Shown piece after piece: positions 8,002-16,758 of a DNA stretch of 64,000 nt (the stretch's first letter is position 1; the number at the start of each line of letters is the position of its first letter). The notes under the pieces are model-generated. The model worked only from the letters and a program-made list of their open reading frames with translations. It searched no databases and was not told the DNA's origin. This DNA comes from Haloechinothrix sp033042135 (GTDB taxonomy: Bacteria > Actinomycetota > Actinomycetes > Mycobacteriales > Pseudonocardiaceae). Position numbers and translations under genes: made by a program. The stretch is from the NCBI RefSeq assembly GCF_033042135.1, contig NZ_WBXM01000001.1, positions 1-64,000 of the forward strand. The letters run 5' to 3'.

Positions 8002-9021
8002 GTGCCACGCGGACGTACCGCACCCGGTCTCCGGCCTGCGCCGCTGATCCTCGCGATCACCGCGGCGCAGGCCGGGGCGCTGGCCGGTATCGCGTTGGCA
8101 GGCGTTCCTGCCGTGACCGGTATCTCCGGCCCCGGAGCCGCCGTCACCGCGGGCGTCCCGGTGGCGCGGGCACTGCTGGCCGTGGCCGCGATCGCCACCG
8201 TCGGGCTGTCCCTGCTACCCCTGATGCTCCGCCGCGAGCGCGCCTCCCGCACCGAGCCGGTGCTCGACCTCGCTCGCCGGGCGGCCGTGGTCACCGCCGC
8301 CTGCTGGGCGCTGGCAGCCACGGTCGTACTGGCACTGCAGGCGGCCGAACTGCACGGCTCGGACATCCCGTCGCCTACGGAGGTCCGCCGTTACGCCACC
8401 GAGGTGCCGTCGGGCACCGCGCTGCTCATCGTGGTGGCACTCGCCACCGCCCACGCGGCACTCGGTGTGCTGGCGGTGCGTTCCGGTGAGCGGGTTCCCG
8501 CCGAGGTCCGCACGGGGCTGGCGCTGTTCGCGCTGCTCCCGGTTCCGGTGACCGGGCACGCCGCGACGTGGACCCGGCATGAGTACCTGCTGGTCGCCAT
8601 CGAGCTGCACGTCCTCGCCGCGACTGTCTGGGCTGGGGGTCTCGGGGCGATCGTGACGCTGCTGGCTACCCGCCGCACGCTGCTCGCTGGCGCACTCCCC
8701 CGGTTTTCCGTGCTGGCCACCGCGTGCTTGGCTGTCACGGCGCTGACCGGAGTCCTCAGCGCGTTCGCCGAGCTGAGCGAGCACCCCACGATGGACCTTG
8801 CCGAGGGGGTGTTCGGCACCGGCTACGGCCATCTCCTGCTGGCCAAGACGGTGTGCCTGCTCGGTATCGCGCTCGTCGGCGCGCGGTTACGCACCGCGCT
8901 TCTCCCCCGCATCGCGCGCCACAGCAGGACCGCGTTCACCGGCTGGGCGAGCCTCGAACTGGCCCTCATGGCGGTCGCTTTCGGGCTGGCTGCGGTGCTC
9001 AGCCGGACCCCGCTCGGCTGA
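8002..9021 (+). CDS. copD: CopD family copper transport membrane protein
   Basis: The 339-residue protein has about eight to nine hydrophobic segments. The CopD-type core shows a conserved GHAATW motif and the pattern HVLAATVWAGGLGA near residue 205-220, with His residues placed as in copper-importing CopD. The GTG at 8002, two bases after the copC stop, is the likely start. An ATG at 7924 in the same frame lies inside copC and is not plausible. With YcnI and CopC it would form a copper acquisition or tolerance unit; whether it imports copper or protects against it cannot be read from sequence. Confidence 0.85.
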   Translation: MPRGRTAPGLRPAPLILAITAAQAGALAGIALAGVPAVTGISGPGAAVTAGVPVARALLAVAAIATVGLSLLPLMLRRERASRTEPVLDLARRAAVVTAACWALAATVVLALQAAELHGSDIPSPTEVRRYATEVPSGTALLIVVALATAHAALGVLAVRSGERVPAEVRTGLALFALLPVPVTGHAATWTRHEYLLVAIELHVLAATVWAGGLGAIVTLLATRRTLLAGALPRFSVLATACLAVTALTGVLSAFAELSEHPTMDLAEGVFGTGYGHLLLAKTVCLLGIALVGARLRTALLPRIARHSRTAFTGWASLELALMAVAFGLAAVLSRTPLG

Positions 9022-9219
9022 CGCGGCTGACGCCGGAACACCCGTCGCGCCCGGCAGGGCCACGCTTCAGCCCTGCCGAACTCCGTCAAAAAAAGGGACA
9101 AATGGAACAGAGCGCCGAAGCGCTGAACGGTGCTCGCGCGTCGGCGACCGGTCGTCTCGCACGGTCGGCGACCGGCGATCCCGCATAGGCAACCGGCCAC
9201 CGGCGGGAACACCGGAGCC
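9022..9219. other. Intergenic region between convergent copD and kinase genes
   Basis: No convincing gene is present in these 198 bases. The block GTCGGCGACCGG occurs twice about 22 bases apart (around 9140-9175). The rest is ordinary GC-rich sequence with an A-run (around 9090) and no clear hairpin terminator. Confidence 0.4.
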
Positions 9220-10110
9220 TTACCGGTAGCGCTGCCACTGAGCGTCGTCCCGCCCGGCACGCATATCGGCCAGTCTCCTGCGGAACTCGGCCGTGACCCC
9301 GGGATTGCTCCGCAGGATCGGGAGCACGCTGGTGGTCAGCTTGAGTTCGCGCGCGGCGCGCAGCACCCCGAACCCTTCCCACGACATCACGTCGAACCCC
9401 AGCGCGTCGGCCAGCGCCCGGTAGCCCGCCATGTCGTCGCCGAACCGCAGCACTCCCACCGCCAGCGGCACCAGATCCCATTCCGGCGGGCCCGCGCATG
9501 CCGAGTCGAAGTCGCACAGCACCGGGCCATCAGGCCCGACGAGCACGTTGCCCGCGTGCGCGTCGCCGTGGATCAACGAGCGCGGCAGCGGGAACTCGAG
9601 CTGGTTCAGCGCCGCGCGGACCGAGGCGCAGTGCGACAGCAGGAACTGCCGGTCGTCGTCATCGAGGTGCTCGGCATCGGCGATACGCGCCTGGACGTCG
9701 TCCAGCGGGTCCCAGCGCGCCACGCCGGGTGGCACGGGCAACGCGTGCATCGCGCGCAACAACCGGCCGAGCTCGCCAGGGGTGGCCCGCCGGTCGCTCT
9801 CACGGACCGAGGACCAGACCGTCGCCAGGTGCTCGCCCTCGATCAACGGCTGGTCTAGCCCGGGGTAGAGCCGCACAGCTGGTACCCCGTTCCTTGCGAG
9901 GTACCTGGCCACCGCGACCACCTTGTAGACGCGATGCCGGAGCCTGCGTGAGGCCACGAAACGAACCACCACCGGGGCGCCTGCCAGCAGGTAAACGGCA
10001 TTGTTGGTGAACCGCACCAGCCGGGCCCCTCGGTGGTCGAGGCCGAGCCGTCCGCACAGCCGCGCGAGCGCGTCGTCCAGCTTGGCCTTGGTGAAGCGGG
10101 CTTCGCGCAC
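9220..10110 (-). CDS. Aminoglycoside phosphotransferase-fold kinase
   Basis: The 296-residue protein has the APH/choline kinase fold. It shows the Brenner-type catalytic motif HGDAHAGN at residues 181-188 (catalytic Asp183) and the metal-binding LCDFDSAC at 198-205. An N-terminal lobe with VVVRF supplies the beta strand of the ATP site. Proteins like this phosphorylate small hydroxylated molecules, and antibiotic resistance is only one possibility. It starts 12 bases downstream of the HTH/TPR regulator gene and is clearly in operon with it, so its substrate may be connected to what that regulator senses. The coding is intact and of normal length. Confidence 0.85.
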   Translation of the reverse strand: MREARFTKAKLDDALARLCGRLGLDHRGARLVRFTNNAVYLLAGAPVVVRFVASRRLRHRVYKVVAVARYLARNGVPAVRLYPGLDQPLIEGEHLATVWSSVRESDRRATPGELGRLLRAMHALPVPPGVARWDPLDDVQARIADAEHLDDDDRQFLLSHCASVRAALNQLEFPLPRSLIHGDAHAGNVLVGPDGPVLCDFDSACAGPPEWDLVPLAVGVLRFGDDMAGYRALADALGFDVMSWEGFGVLRAARELKLTTSVLPILRSNPGVTAEFRRRLADMRAGRDDAQWQRYR

Positions 10111-10122
10111 CCAACCCCCGTA

Positions 10123-11559
10123 TCAGGCCGCGTAGAACTCGTTGATCCGCTCCACGAGCTCCCGCGCGTCCAGGTTGTTGACCCTGCGCTGGGCTTCCTT
10201 CTGCATGGGGCGCATCCGGTCCCGCACTCGTGAGGATTTCAGCCCCTCGGCCGTGTCCAGCGCCGAGCGGCCCACCCTGGACCCGTGGTCGATATCGCCG
10301 TCGATCAAGTGGTTCGTGGCCAGCGAGCTCAGGTTGAACGCCTTGCTGCGCGCCATGTCGTCGCCGTAGTTCTCCACCGCCCTGCTCAGTGCCGGGATGG
10401 CGTACTTGGTGTGCGACTTGTCCACGGTCTGCGCCAGCACCGTGTGCACCGTACCCACCATCGCGTACACGTCCGTCTCGGTGAAGAACTGCACCCAGGA
10501 CTCGGCGTTGGCCAGGTCGGCGCGCGCGAACTCGTCCCGCGTCCTGCCGAGCAGCTTGACGGCCTGCTCGGAGTTGCCGAGCAGCGCGTAGGCCCACGCC
10601 TCGTTCGCGCAGAGCACCGCGACCGCCAGCTCCGAACCGGACTCCTGGGCGGCGATCTGCCCGAGCTGGAAGAGCTTCAGCGCGTCATTGGCGGACTCCT
10701 GGTGGAGGTAGACCCGGCCCATCCGGTAGAGCACGTTGGCCACCAGGTGCTCGTTGCCGCCCTGCTTGGCCAGCTCGAGCGCATTGGAGAAGTGTCCCCG
10801 CGCCGAATCGACCAGCCCGGTGTCGAAGGATGTCCATCCCGCCACGCTGTGCAGGTCGGCCAGCGCGATGAACAACCGGGACTTCACGCCTTCGGCCGCT
10901 CCCGCGTCGAGGAGCTGCTGCCCCCAGGAAAGCTGGGCGATCACGGCGTCACGGCAGAACCCACCGCCGTACTGGTAATCGAGCGCACGCAAGGCCCGGG
11001 TGGCGGCCTCCACCTGGCGCACGTCAGCCATGCCGATCCGGCCCGGCGCCGGCGTGGTCCCCGGGCTCGCGGCCGCGATCGGCCCTGACTCGGTACCAAG
11101 CACTGCCGCACCCATGGTGACCTGGGCCGCGTGCGCGAGGAACCTGCGTCGTTTCACCGACTCGTCCTCCTCGGACCGTTCGTCGGCGCCCTCTTGCCCG
11201 GCACCGACGACATTCGTCGCTGTCGTCTCGTCGTAAGCGAGACCCATGTAGCCCCGTGGCACACCGAGGCCGTCCGCGATCCGGGCCAGCACGTCGTAGG
11301 CGATGACGTGCCTGCCCTTGAGGATCTCGGAGACCTCGGACTGTGACTGCCCGGTCAGCGCAGCGATCTGGCGTTGCGATACGCCTTCCTTCCGCAGCAA
11401 CCGGTACACACCGCTGACATCCCGGTCCGCGAGGGCCGATCGCATCTCCCGCTTCTCCCACACGGCTGCGGGGACGGGGTGCGCCTGACCTCCCTCGACG
11501 CTGTGCACGCCCGCGGCTGGAGAGGCTCCGGAAGCACTGTTCGTTTCGCTGTCGCCCAT
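10123..11559 (-). CDS. XRE-type HTH regulator with C-terminal TPR-like helical domain
   Basis: The protein has 478 residues. The HTH region (about 55-100) includes GVSQRQIAALTGQSQSEVSEIL, which fits a Cro/C1 DNA-binding helix pair. After an acidic linker comes KRRRFLAHAAQVTMGAAVLG (about 136-155), then a long array of helical repeats (about 180-460) of TPR character with spaced Ala/Leu/Gly positions. This architecture is common among actinomycete developmental or secondary-metabolism regulators (NsdA-like and related). The ligand is unknown; TPR domains in this class often bind peptides. It is transcribed with the kinase gene downstream and diverges from the small unknown genes at 11889. ATG 11559 is preceded by GAGG. 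Confidence 0.82.
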   Translation of the reverse strand: MGDSETNSASGASPAAGVHSVEGGQAHPVPAAVWEKREMRSALADRDVSGVYRLLRKEGVSQRQIAALTGQSQSEVSEILKGRHVIAYDVLARIADGLGVPRGYMGLAYDETTATNVVGAGQEGADERSEEDESVKRRRFLAHAAQVTMGAAVLGTESGPIAAASPGTTPAPGRIGMADVRQVEAATRALRALDYQYGGGFCRDAVIAQLSWGQQLLDAGAAEGVKSRLFIALADLHSVAGWTSFDTGLVDSARGHFSNALELAKQGGNEHLVANVLYRMGRVYLHQESANDALKLFQLGQIAAQESGSELAVAVLCANEAWAYALLGNSEQAVKLLGRTRDEFARADLANAESWVQFFTETDVYAMVGTVHTVLAQTVDKSHTKYAIPALSRAVENYGDDMARSKAFNLSSLATNHLIDGDIDHGSRVGRSALDTAEGLKSSRVRDRMRPMQKEAQRRVNNLDARELVERINEFYAA

Positions 11560-11888
11560 ATGCGGACCTCACTACTCCATCTGGGCTTCATGGGGAAGAC
11601 TAAGCGCCTCCATTCAACCGCGCTAACCCCCACTTTGTGGAGTCTGATCGGTGCAAGTGAACTCGATTGACCGCTTACCGGTGAACTTCGGCCGGTTAAC
11701 GCTCACCGCTCCCCTTCACGCGCCGTACCCATCACCGTAGGAAGTAGCCCTCCTGTACGGGCGCTGTCAGCTCGGCAGGCGAGCCGGCCGCGGCAGGCGA
11801 GCCGCACCCGGCGGCATCCGGCTGGAGCAGAGGAAGCGGGACGTCTGGGTTCCCGACGTTCCGTACGACCTGGAAGGCAAGAAGGGCA
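11560..11888. other. Divergent intergenic region, regulatory
   Basis: This 329-base stretch separates the HTH/TPR operon from the small genes at 11889. It is visibly more AT-rich in the first half and contains a TTGACC hexamer (11667-11672). The repeated ACCGGT/CCGGTTAAC blocks around 11675-11700 could be operator half-sites. I see no gene in it; apparent reading frames lack ribosome-binding sites and family resemblance. Confidence 0.4.
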
Positions 11889-12236
11889 GTGACGCCGATG
11901 GAGCTCGTCGACTCGATCGCCACCCGGCGCGCGGCTGTGGCCGAGCGCCCCACCCGGCAGGCAGCGGCACCGAGCGTTCCGCCCGTCGCCGACGTCTCCG
12001 AGCCGGAGTCGAACGATGAGGGGATGCTCCGCAGCCACGAGGGCGAGCACACGGTGTGGCGTGTCCAATGCGGCGACATGATCAACCGGGGCCGGTGTAT
12101 CACGGTGTACGTCGACTCGGGTGAGGTCGTGCTGGCATGCCCGCCGGGCGAAACCGCGCGCCTGTCGCCCGACCAGCTCGACCGGCTGCGGGTGGCGCTG
12201 CACGAGGCCAACACACTGGCGGAAAGGTACCGGTGA
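11889..12236 (+). CDS. Small hypothetical protein
   Basis: This protein of 115 residues has a disordered, Ala/Pro/Arg-rich first half. The compact second half contains TVWRVQCGDMINRGRCITVYVDSGEVVLACPPGE and ends in a helix. Two or three Cys in that block could bind a metal. I do not recognise the family. It begins with GTG 11889 just after AAGGGC; an ATG at 11898 in the same frame is an alternative. It is seven bases upstream of another small gene and reads as an operon with it. Regulators of the Scr1/DUF5753 type in Pseudonocardiaceae are often surrounded by such small genes. Confidence 0.6.
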   Translation: MTPMELVDSIATRRAAVAERPTRQAAAPSVPPVADVSEPESNDEGMLRSHEGEHTVWRVQCGDMINRGRCITVYVDSGEVVLACPPGETARLSPDQLDRLRVALHEANTLAERYR

Positions 12237-12242
12237 ATCGCT

Positions 12243-12599
12243 GTGGACGGCATTCTCGCGCATGTGCTACGCAGCGCGGTGTGGGAACGGTTGGAGATAC
12301 TCGCCGACCAGGCCGCACACCCCGACCCGGCGGCCTGGTCCGCTCCGGCGGAGCTACCTCGGATCGTGGCGGAATGGCGCACCATCCTGCGTTCCCATGA
12401 GCCCGACGAGCACGGTGATTGCCCGACGTGCTCCACCCGGTGGCACCGCAGTACCGCACCGTGCGCCGTGTGGGACGCGGCGTACGAGCATCTGGTGGCC
12501 GGTGGCCTCGCACCGGAGCAGGTTCGCAGGCCTGCCGGGAAGGCCAGGGCCACCGGCACGGACCGCTTCGCGAACGCGGGTAGTGCGCCATCCGGCTGA
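12243..12599 (+). CDS. Small hypothetical protein with paired Cys
   Basis: The product has 118 residues from GTG 12243. A helical N-terminal half (residues 1-50) is followed by HGDCPTCSTRWH, with Cys at about 59, 62 and 73 and nearby His residues. That arrangement could bind zinc. The tail is low-complexity. No named family is recognised. The gene follows the 115-residue unknown with a six-base gap and is likely co-transcribed with it. Confidence 0.58.
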   Translation: MDGILAHVLRSAVWERLEILADQAAHPDPAAWSAPAELPRIVAEWRTILRSHEPDEHGDCPTCSTRWHRSTAPCAVWDAAYEHLVAGGLAPEQVRRPAGKARATGTDRFANAGSAPSG

Positions 12600-12724
12600 G
12601 TTCCCCGCCCGACAGAAGGCCCCATACTCCGCGGGCCGGTGCTGTGCACCCCCTCCCCCGACCGGCACCGGCCCGCGGTTCCACTCCTCACATCCCGCGT
12701 TACGGGAACGATCTACGTATGACC

Positions 12725-12752
12725 TTGCGTAACGCTTACTTGTGGGTAACAT
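12725..12752 (+). promoter_or_regulatory. Promoter with overlapping dyad operator for the TetR gene
   Basis: A -35 like TTGCGT (12725-12730) is followed after 16 bases by TAACAT (12747-12752). Between and overlapping them is the dyad TTAC-N6-GTAA (12736-12749). Flanking GCGTTAC (12697-12703) and GTAACGC (12729-12735) form a second inverted pair. A dyad lying across its own core promoter is what an autorepressing TetR regulator would use. Confidence 0.45.
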
Positions 12753-12805
12753 GATTATTCTCGACCCCCCGGTCGTGGCCCACAGGTACTTGCTAGGAGT
12801 GGTAC

Positions 12806-13465
12806 GTGGCCCAATCACAGAGCACTGCCCCGGCACGTTCGACATCGGCGCCTACGGAGCCCACGCCGTTCCGCCGCCAGCCCGTGCAGCAGCGCAGCGC
12901 GAAGCGGGTGGCGCTGATGCTCGACGCCTGCGCGGAGCTGCTCGACGAGGTCGGATACGAGGCGCTCAGTACTACGATGATCGCGCGGCGCGCCGGGGTC
13001 GCTGTTGGGTCGCTCTACCAGTTCTTCCCCGACAAGCGCGCCGTGGTGCAGGCACTGACCCACCGCAACTTCGACCACTTCCTCGAAGTGGTGCGGCAAC
13101 GGCTGAACGCGGTCGATCACACGCACTGGTGGGACGTGGTCGACTCGGTGCTGGACATCTACGTGCGCATGCACCGCGAGCTGCCGGGGTTCGCCCAAGT
13201 GCACTTCGGTGATGTGGTGGATACCCACCTGCTCGACGAGCAGCGGGACAACAACGCCGTAGTCGCCGACTCGCTGATCGCGATGCTCGACGAGCTACTC
13301 GACCTGCCTGCCGAACGCCTCGACCTGCCGATCAAGCTCGCCGTGGAGGCCACAGACGCGCTGCTGAAGTACGCCTTCCGCGTCAGCCCCGATGGTGATC
13401 AGGCGGTCCTCGACGAGACCAAGGAGCTGATCAGGGGCTACCTGGAGGGCAAGCTCGGGGGCTGA
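12806..13465 (+). CDS. TetR family transcriptional regulator
   Basis: This 219-residue protein has a disordered 30-residue N-terminus and then the TetR DNA-binding domain (about residues 30-78). The recognition region is TMIARRAGVAVGSLYQFFPDKRAVV, close to the consensus. The C-terminal ligand domain (about 90-215) is all-helical and has no identified ligand pocket. It starts at GTG 12806 with AGGAG nine bases upstream. No transporter or enzyme gene is immediately divergent, so targets other than itself are unclear. The dyad in its promoter suggests autoregulation. Confidence 0.85.
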   Translation: MAQSQSTAPARSTSAPTEPTPFRRQPVQQRSAKRVALMLDACAELLDEVGYEALSTTMIARRAGVAVGSLYQFFPDKRAVVQALTHRNFDHFLEVVRQRLNAVDHTHWWDVVDSVLDIYVRMHRELPGFAQVHFGDVVDTHLLDEQRDNNAVVADSLIAMLDELLDLPAERLDLPIKLAVEATDALLKYAFRVSPDGDQAVLDETKELIRGYLEGKLGG

Positions 13466-13548
13466 CCTCGCCCGGGCTGCCTCGTGCCCGGTGACCGGGC
13501 CGTAGGGTGAGTACCGGAGCGGGAGATCCGAGCACGAGGGGAGCGAGC

Positions 13549-14109
13549 GTGTCCGACACCGATGCCGCCCTGGCCACCTTCGGTTACGAGCTGGGCGTGC
13601 TCAAGCGTATGAGACGCGCGGGATGGTGGCATGCCGGAGTCCGCGACCCCGAGTCGGTGGCCGAGCACAGCCTGCGGGCCGCGCAGCTGGCGGGGTTACT
13701 CGCCGCCGAGGAGGGCGCGGATCCAGCGCGAGCGGCCTACCTCGCACTGTGGCACGACATCCAGGAAGCCCGCACCGGCGACCTGCCGCGCGCGGCCCGG
13801 CCGTACGTCACCAAGCCCGATGCTCGGGCGATCACCGCCGACCAGACGGCTACCCTGCCCACGAACTCGGCAGAGTCGGTACGCGATGCGGTCGACGAGT
13901 ACGAGTCCGCCACCAGCCTCGAAGCCCGCTGCGCTCGCGACGCCGACAAGCTCGAGATGCTGCTGCAGGCCGTCGAGTACGCCAGCACCGGCATCACCCA
14001 GGTCGACGAGTGGATGGCCACCGCGCGCAAGTCGCTGTCCACCGACACCGCCCGCCGCATCGCCGAAGTCGCGCCCGACACCCCGCCGCTGTCCTGGCGC
14101 AACTACTGA
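13549..14109 (+). CDS. HD domain hydrolase, YfbR/HDDC2-like 5'-nucleotidase family
   Basis: The 186-residue protein has the HD metal ligands in order: His40 (VAEHSL), His69-Asp70 (LWHDIQEA) and Asp near 131-133 (RDADKLEML). This spacing matches HD-domain 5'-deoxynucleotidases (YfbR and human HDDC2), which dephosphorylate deoxynucleoside monophosphates. The GTG at 13549 has GAGGGGAGC upstream and was preferred to a GTG at 13507. The gene stands alone between the TetR gene and the DUF5753 regulator. A small GCCCGG-TGA-CCGGGC hairpin (13486-13500) precedes it and may end the TetR transcript. Confidence 0.82.
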   Translation: MSDTDAALATFGYELGVLKRMRRAGWWHAGVRDPESVAEHSLRAAQLAGLLAAEEGADPARAAYLALWHDIQEARTGDLPRAARPYVTKPDARAITADQTATLPTNSAESVRDAVDEYESATSLEARCARDADKLEMLLQAVEYASTGITQVDEWMATARKSLSTDTARRIAEVAPDTPPLSWRNY

Positions 14110-14318
14110 CCCGGCCTGCCGCCTTCAGCGGACTCGGCCTGCGAGGGCCTCGACCGAGATCCCGTTCGACAGGAACAGGGTCACGGTTCTCCGCCATGTC
14201 GATGTACATGCATTGATGCTGTTGTGTCATCCGCAATCCTGCGCAAGAGTGTGGCAGGTGATGACTGCTCGTGCTCGCACATGCACGTACCGAATCAGCA
14301 TGGAGGACAGGAAATAGC

Positions 14319-15194
14319 ATGCCAGCAGGCAATGGGGGTAGGCCGACCGTGCGCTCGCGGCAGGTATCCGCCGAGCTCAAGCGGCGCAGGAAGGAGGCAG
14401 GCCTGACTACCGGCGAGGTGGGTAAGCGACTCGGGGTCTCGCAGAGCAAGGTGAGCCGGATCGAGAACGGCCAGCTTGGCCTGCAGGTGGAAGAGGTCGC
14501 CGCGCTGCTCGGCCTCTACCACGTGCCGCAGCAACGGCGGGACGAAGTGCTCGACCTGGTGCGCAGCGCCGCCGAACCCGGCTGGGTGCGGGCGCACCAC
14601 AGCGGCCTGCCAGCCCAGTGGCAGGACCTGATCGAGCTGGAGGGCACCACCTCGGCACTGGCCAACTTCCAGCCACTCACCATTCCCGGGTTGCTCCAGA
14701 CGGCCGAGTACGCGCGAACGATCATCCGTGACGCGTCCGAGACAACGCTCTCGGAATCCGAACTGGACACCATGGTCGCCGCGCGGTTGGGCAGGCAGAC
14801 CGTGCTCTCCCGGGCGTGGCCACCGAGCCTGCACGCGGTGCTCTACGAACCGGCCCTGCGGGTGCCGGTCGGCGGGCAGGAGGTACTGCCCGCGCAGCTG
14901 CGGCACCTGGTGGAGATGGCCAAGCGCCCCCGCGTCACGGTGCAGGTGGTGCCGCTGGCTGCCGGTCCGCATCCCGGTCTGGAGGGGCCATTCATGATCA
15001 TGGAGTTCGAGTCGGACCCGCCGCTGGTGCACCTGGAGAACCGGGCGCGGAGCACCTTCCTCGAAGAGGCCTCGCATGTAGAGAGCTACAGGCTGGCATG
15101 GGAGCGCATCCGCGCGAAGGCGCTGCCGCCAGCTCGCTCGGCGGAACTGATCACCGAGTTCGCCAGGCACGCGGCCCAGGCGGAACGACCGTGA
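14319..15194 (+). CDS. HTH regulator with DUF5753 domain (Scr1/WhiJ-like)
   Basis: This 291-residue protein has an N-terminal XRE HTH (about residues 12-70, with TTGEVGKRLGVSQSKVSRIE) and a DUF5753 domain (about 95-285) containing PGLLQTAEYAR and MIMEF. DUF5753/HTH proteins pair with small DUF397 proteins, as in the WhiJ-like and Scr1/Scr2 systems of Streptomyces, where they influence development and antibiotic production. The partner gene follows 23 bases downstream. The ATG at 14319 has GGAGG upstream. A broken paralogue of this gene lies at 35454-35870, in front of a second DUF397 gene. Confidence 0.87.
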   Translation: MPAGNGGRPTVRSRQVSAELKRRRKEAGLTTGEVGKRLGVSQSKVSRIENGQLGLQVEEVAALLGLYHVPQQRRDEVLDLVRSAAEPGWVRAHHSGLPAQWQDLIELEGTTSALANFQPLTIPGLLQTAEYARTIIRDASETTLSESELDTMVAARLGRQTVLSRAWPPSLHAVLYEPALRVPVGGQEVLPAQLRHLVEMAKRPRVTVQVVPLAAGPHPGLEGPFMIMEFESDPPLVHLENRARSTFLEEASHVESYRLAWERIRAKALPPARSAELITEFARHAAQAERP

Positions 15195-15217
15195 AGCCCG
15201 AAACCGGAGGTGCTCGC

Positions 15218-15403
15218 ATGAGCGCTGCGGGAGTGACTACGGCCCGGTGGCGGAAGAGCGGGTACAGCAGCGACTCGCTGAGCTGCGTCGAGGTGGCGCT
15301 GAGCGAACGCGTGGTTGGAGTGCGGGATTCCAAGGCCCCCGGCAACGGGACGCTGGTGGTGCCGACCGGCGCCTGGCGGGGCTTCCTTGACGCCCTGCCC
15401 TGA
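15218..15403 (+). CDS. DUF397 domain small protein
   Basis: This 61-residue protein shows the DUF397 pattern: W-x-KSGYSS near the N-terminus, a Cys-Val-Glu-Val/Ala motif in the middle, VGVRDSK, and the C-terminal WRGFLDAL block. It is the partner of the DUF5753 regulator directly upstream. Such small proteins antagonise or modulate the regulator, although the mechanism is not settled. A CGGAGG site lies seven bases before ATG 15218. The protein at 35925 is a close paralogue with the same length. Confidence 0.88.
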   Translation: MSAAGVTTARWRKSGYSSDSLSCVEVALSERVVGVRDSKAPGNGTLVVPTGAWRGFLDALP

Positions 15404-15419
15404 CCCGGAACGGGACGGC

Positions 15420-16634
15420 TCAGCCGAAGGTGGCGCCCTCGCCTCGGTAGGTCGGCACGGAGCGCTCCAGCCGCTGCCCGGCGACGAGATGGTACGTCTC
15501 GAAACGCTCGGCCAGCTCACCCGCCTTGGCGTGCCGCAGCCACACCCGATCCCCGACCGCGAGGTGACGCGCGGCGGGGCCCGTCACCGGGGTCTGCACT
15601 TCCCCTGCCCCTTCCAGCGGCGTGAGCCGCAGCCCGCGTGGCAGGTATGGCGAGGGAAGGCGCGAGGCATCGGCCGTGCCTGAGGCGAGATACCCGCCTG
15701 CGAACAGGGTGGCGATCTCCTGGGTGGGTTTGCGGACCACCGGCAGCGCGAACAGCGCAGCCGGGCGGGGACGGAACCGGGAGTAGCCGTCGAACAGCGC
15801 TGGACCCAGCAGCCCGGATCCGGCGGCGACCTCGGTCACCGAAGTGTCCGCGCCGGTGGTTTCGATGCTGCCGGTGCCGCCCCCGTTGACGAACTCCAAC
15901 GGGCAGATCTCGCTGACCGCCGCCACCGCCGCCGCACGCCGGGCGGCGAGCTCGCGCGCCGACATGCGCTGCATCAGGCGGATAGCGCCGGCACGCACCG
16001 GGTTGCCCGCCGCGTCACCGACTCCGGCGATCTGGGCCTCGTAGCCCATCAGCCCGGTCAGCCGGAACGCGCCGCGCCGCACCACGGTACGGGCAAGCTC
16101 CGCGGCCTGGCGTGCGGTGAACACTGGGGAACGGCGCGCACCGATGTGCAGGCCGGGCAGCGGACGCCAGGACACGTCCAGCTCGAGGCACACCCGCACC
16201 GCGGGCCCCTCCGGGGCCGAGCGCAGCGCGTCCTCCACCGCGTCGAGGTGGGCCGCCGAATCGACCATCAGCGTGACGCGCTCGCGGGCGGCCTGGTCGG
16301 CGGCCAGCGTGGCCAGCGCGTGCTCGTCGGCGGTCGGGTAGCCGACCACCAGATCCTCGCTCACCCCGGCACGGGACAGCCACAGCGCCTCGGCGAGCGA
16401 GTAGCACAGCACCCCGCGCACGGCGGCGGAACCGAGTGCCCGTTCGAGTAGGTAGCGGCATCGTAGGGATTTGCTCGCCAACCGGATGGGCAGCCCGGCC
16501 GCGCGGCCGGCGAGACTGTCGAGGTTCGCGTCGAAGGCATCGAGGTCCACGACGGCCAGCGGCGCGGGCAGGTGCGCGGTGGCCGATCCGTACCGCTCCC
16601 GCAACCCACCGCTCGCCGTTTCGCCTGATCGCAT
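15420..16634 (-). CDS. Alanine racemase N-terminal domain enzyme (amino acid deaminase/aldolase-like)
   Basis: The product of about 404 residues is a fold-type III PLP enzyme. VDLDAFDANL opens the alanine-racemase barrel, and the PLP lysine is in RLASKSLRC (about residue 53). Later glycine-rich stretches (EFVNGGGTGS) match the phosphate-binding loop. The C-terminal beta domain contains LAVGDRVWLRHAKAGELAERF, as in D-threonine aldolase and D-serine dehydratase relatives. The substrate is probably a D- or hydroxy-amino acid. ATG 16634 with GGGGTG upstream is chosen; a GTG at 16652 would add six residues. The divergent neighbour is an FAD oxidase with which it shares a 100-base promoter region; a joint pathway is possible but unproven. 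Confidence 0.78.
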   Translation of the reverse strand: MRSGETASGGLRERYGSATAHLPAPLAVVDLDAFDANLDSLAGRAAGLPIRLASKSLRCRYLLERALGSAAVRGVLCYSLAEALWLSRAGVSEDLVVGYPTADEHALATLAADQAARERVTLMVDSAAHLDAVEDALRSAPEGPAVRVCLELDVSWRPLPGLHIGARRSPVFTARQAAELARTVVRRGAFRLTGLMGYEAQIAGVGDAAGNPVRAGAIRLMQRMSARELAARRAAAVAAVSEICPLEFVNGGGTGSIETTGADTSVTEVAAGSGLLGPALFDGYSRFRPRPAALFALPVVRKPTQEIATLFAGGYLASGTADASRLPSPYLPRGLRLTPLEGAGEVQTPVTGPAARHLAVGDRVWLRHAKAGELAERFETYHLVAGQRLERSVPTYRGEGATFG

Positions 16635-16758
16635 GGCCGTCACACCCCGCACGGTACGCCACCTGGCCGAAAAACGCGAACATTATTCACGTATCGTGGT
16701 GGCCACAACTCCGGTATCCGCTGTGGTCAACGATCAACCGGTGAGGTAGGAAGCCCCT

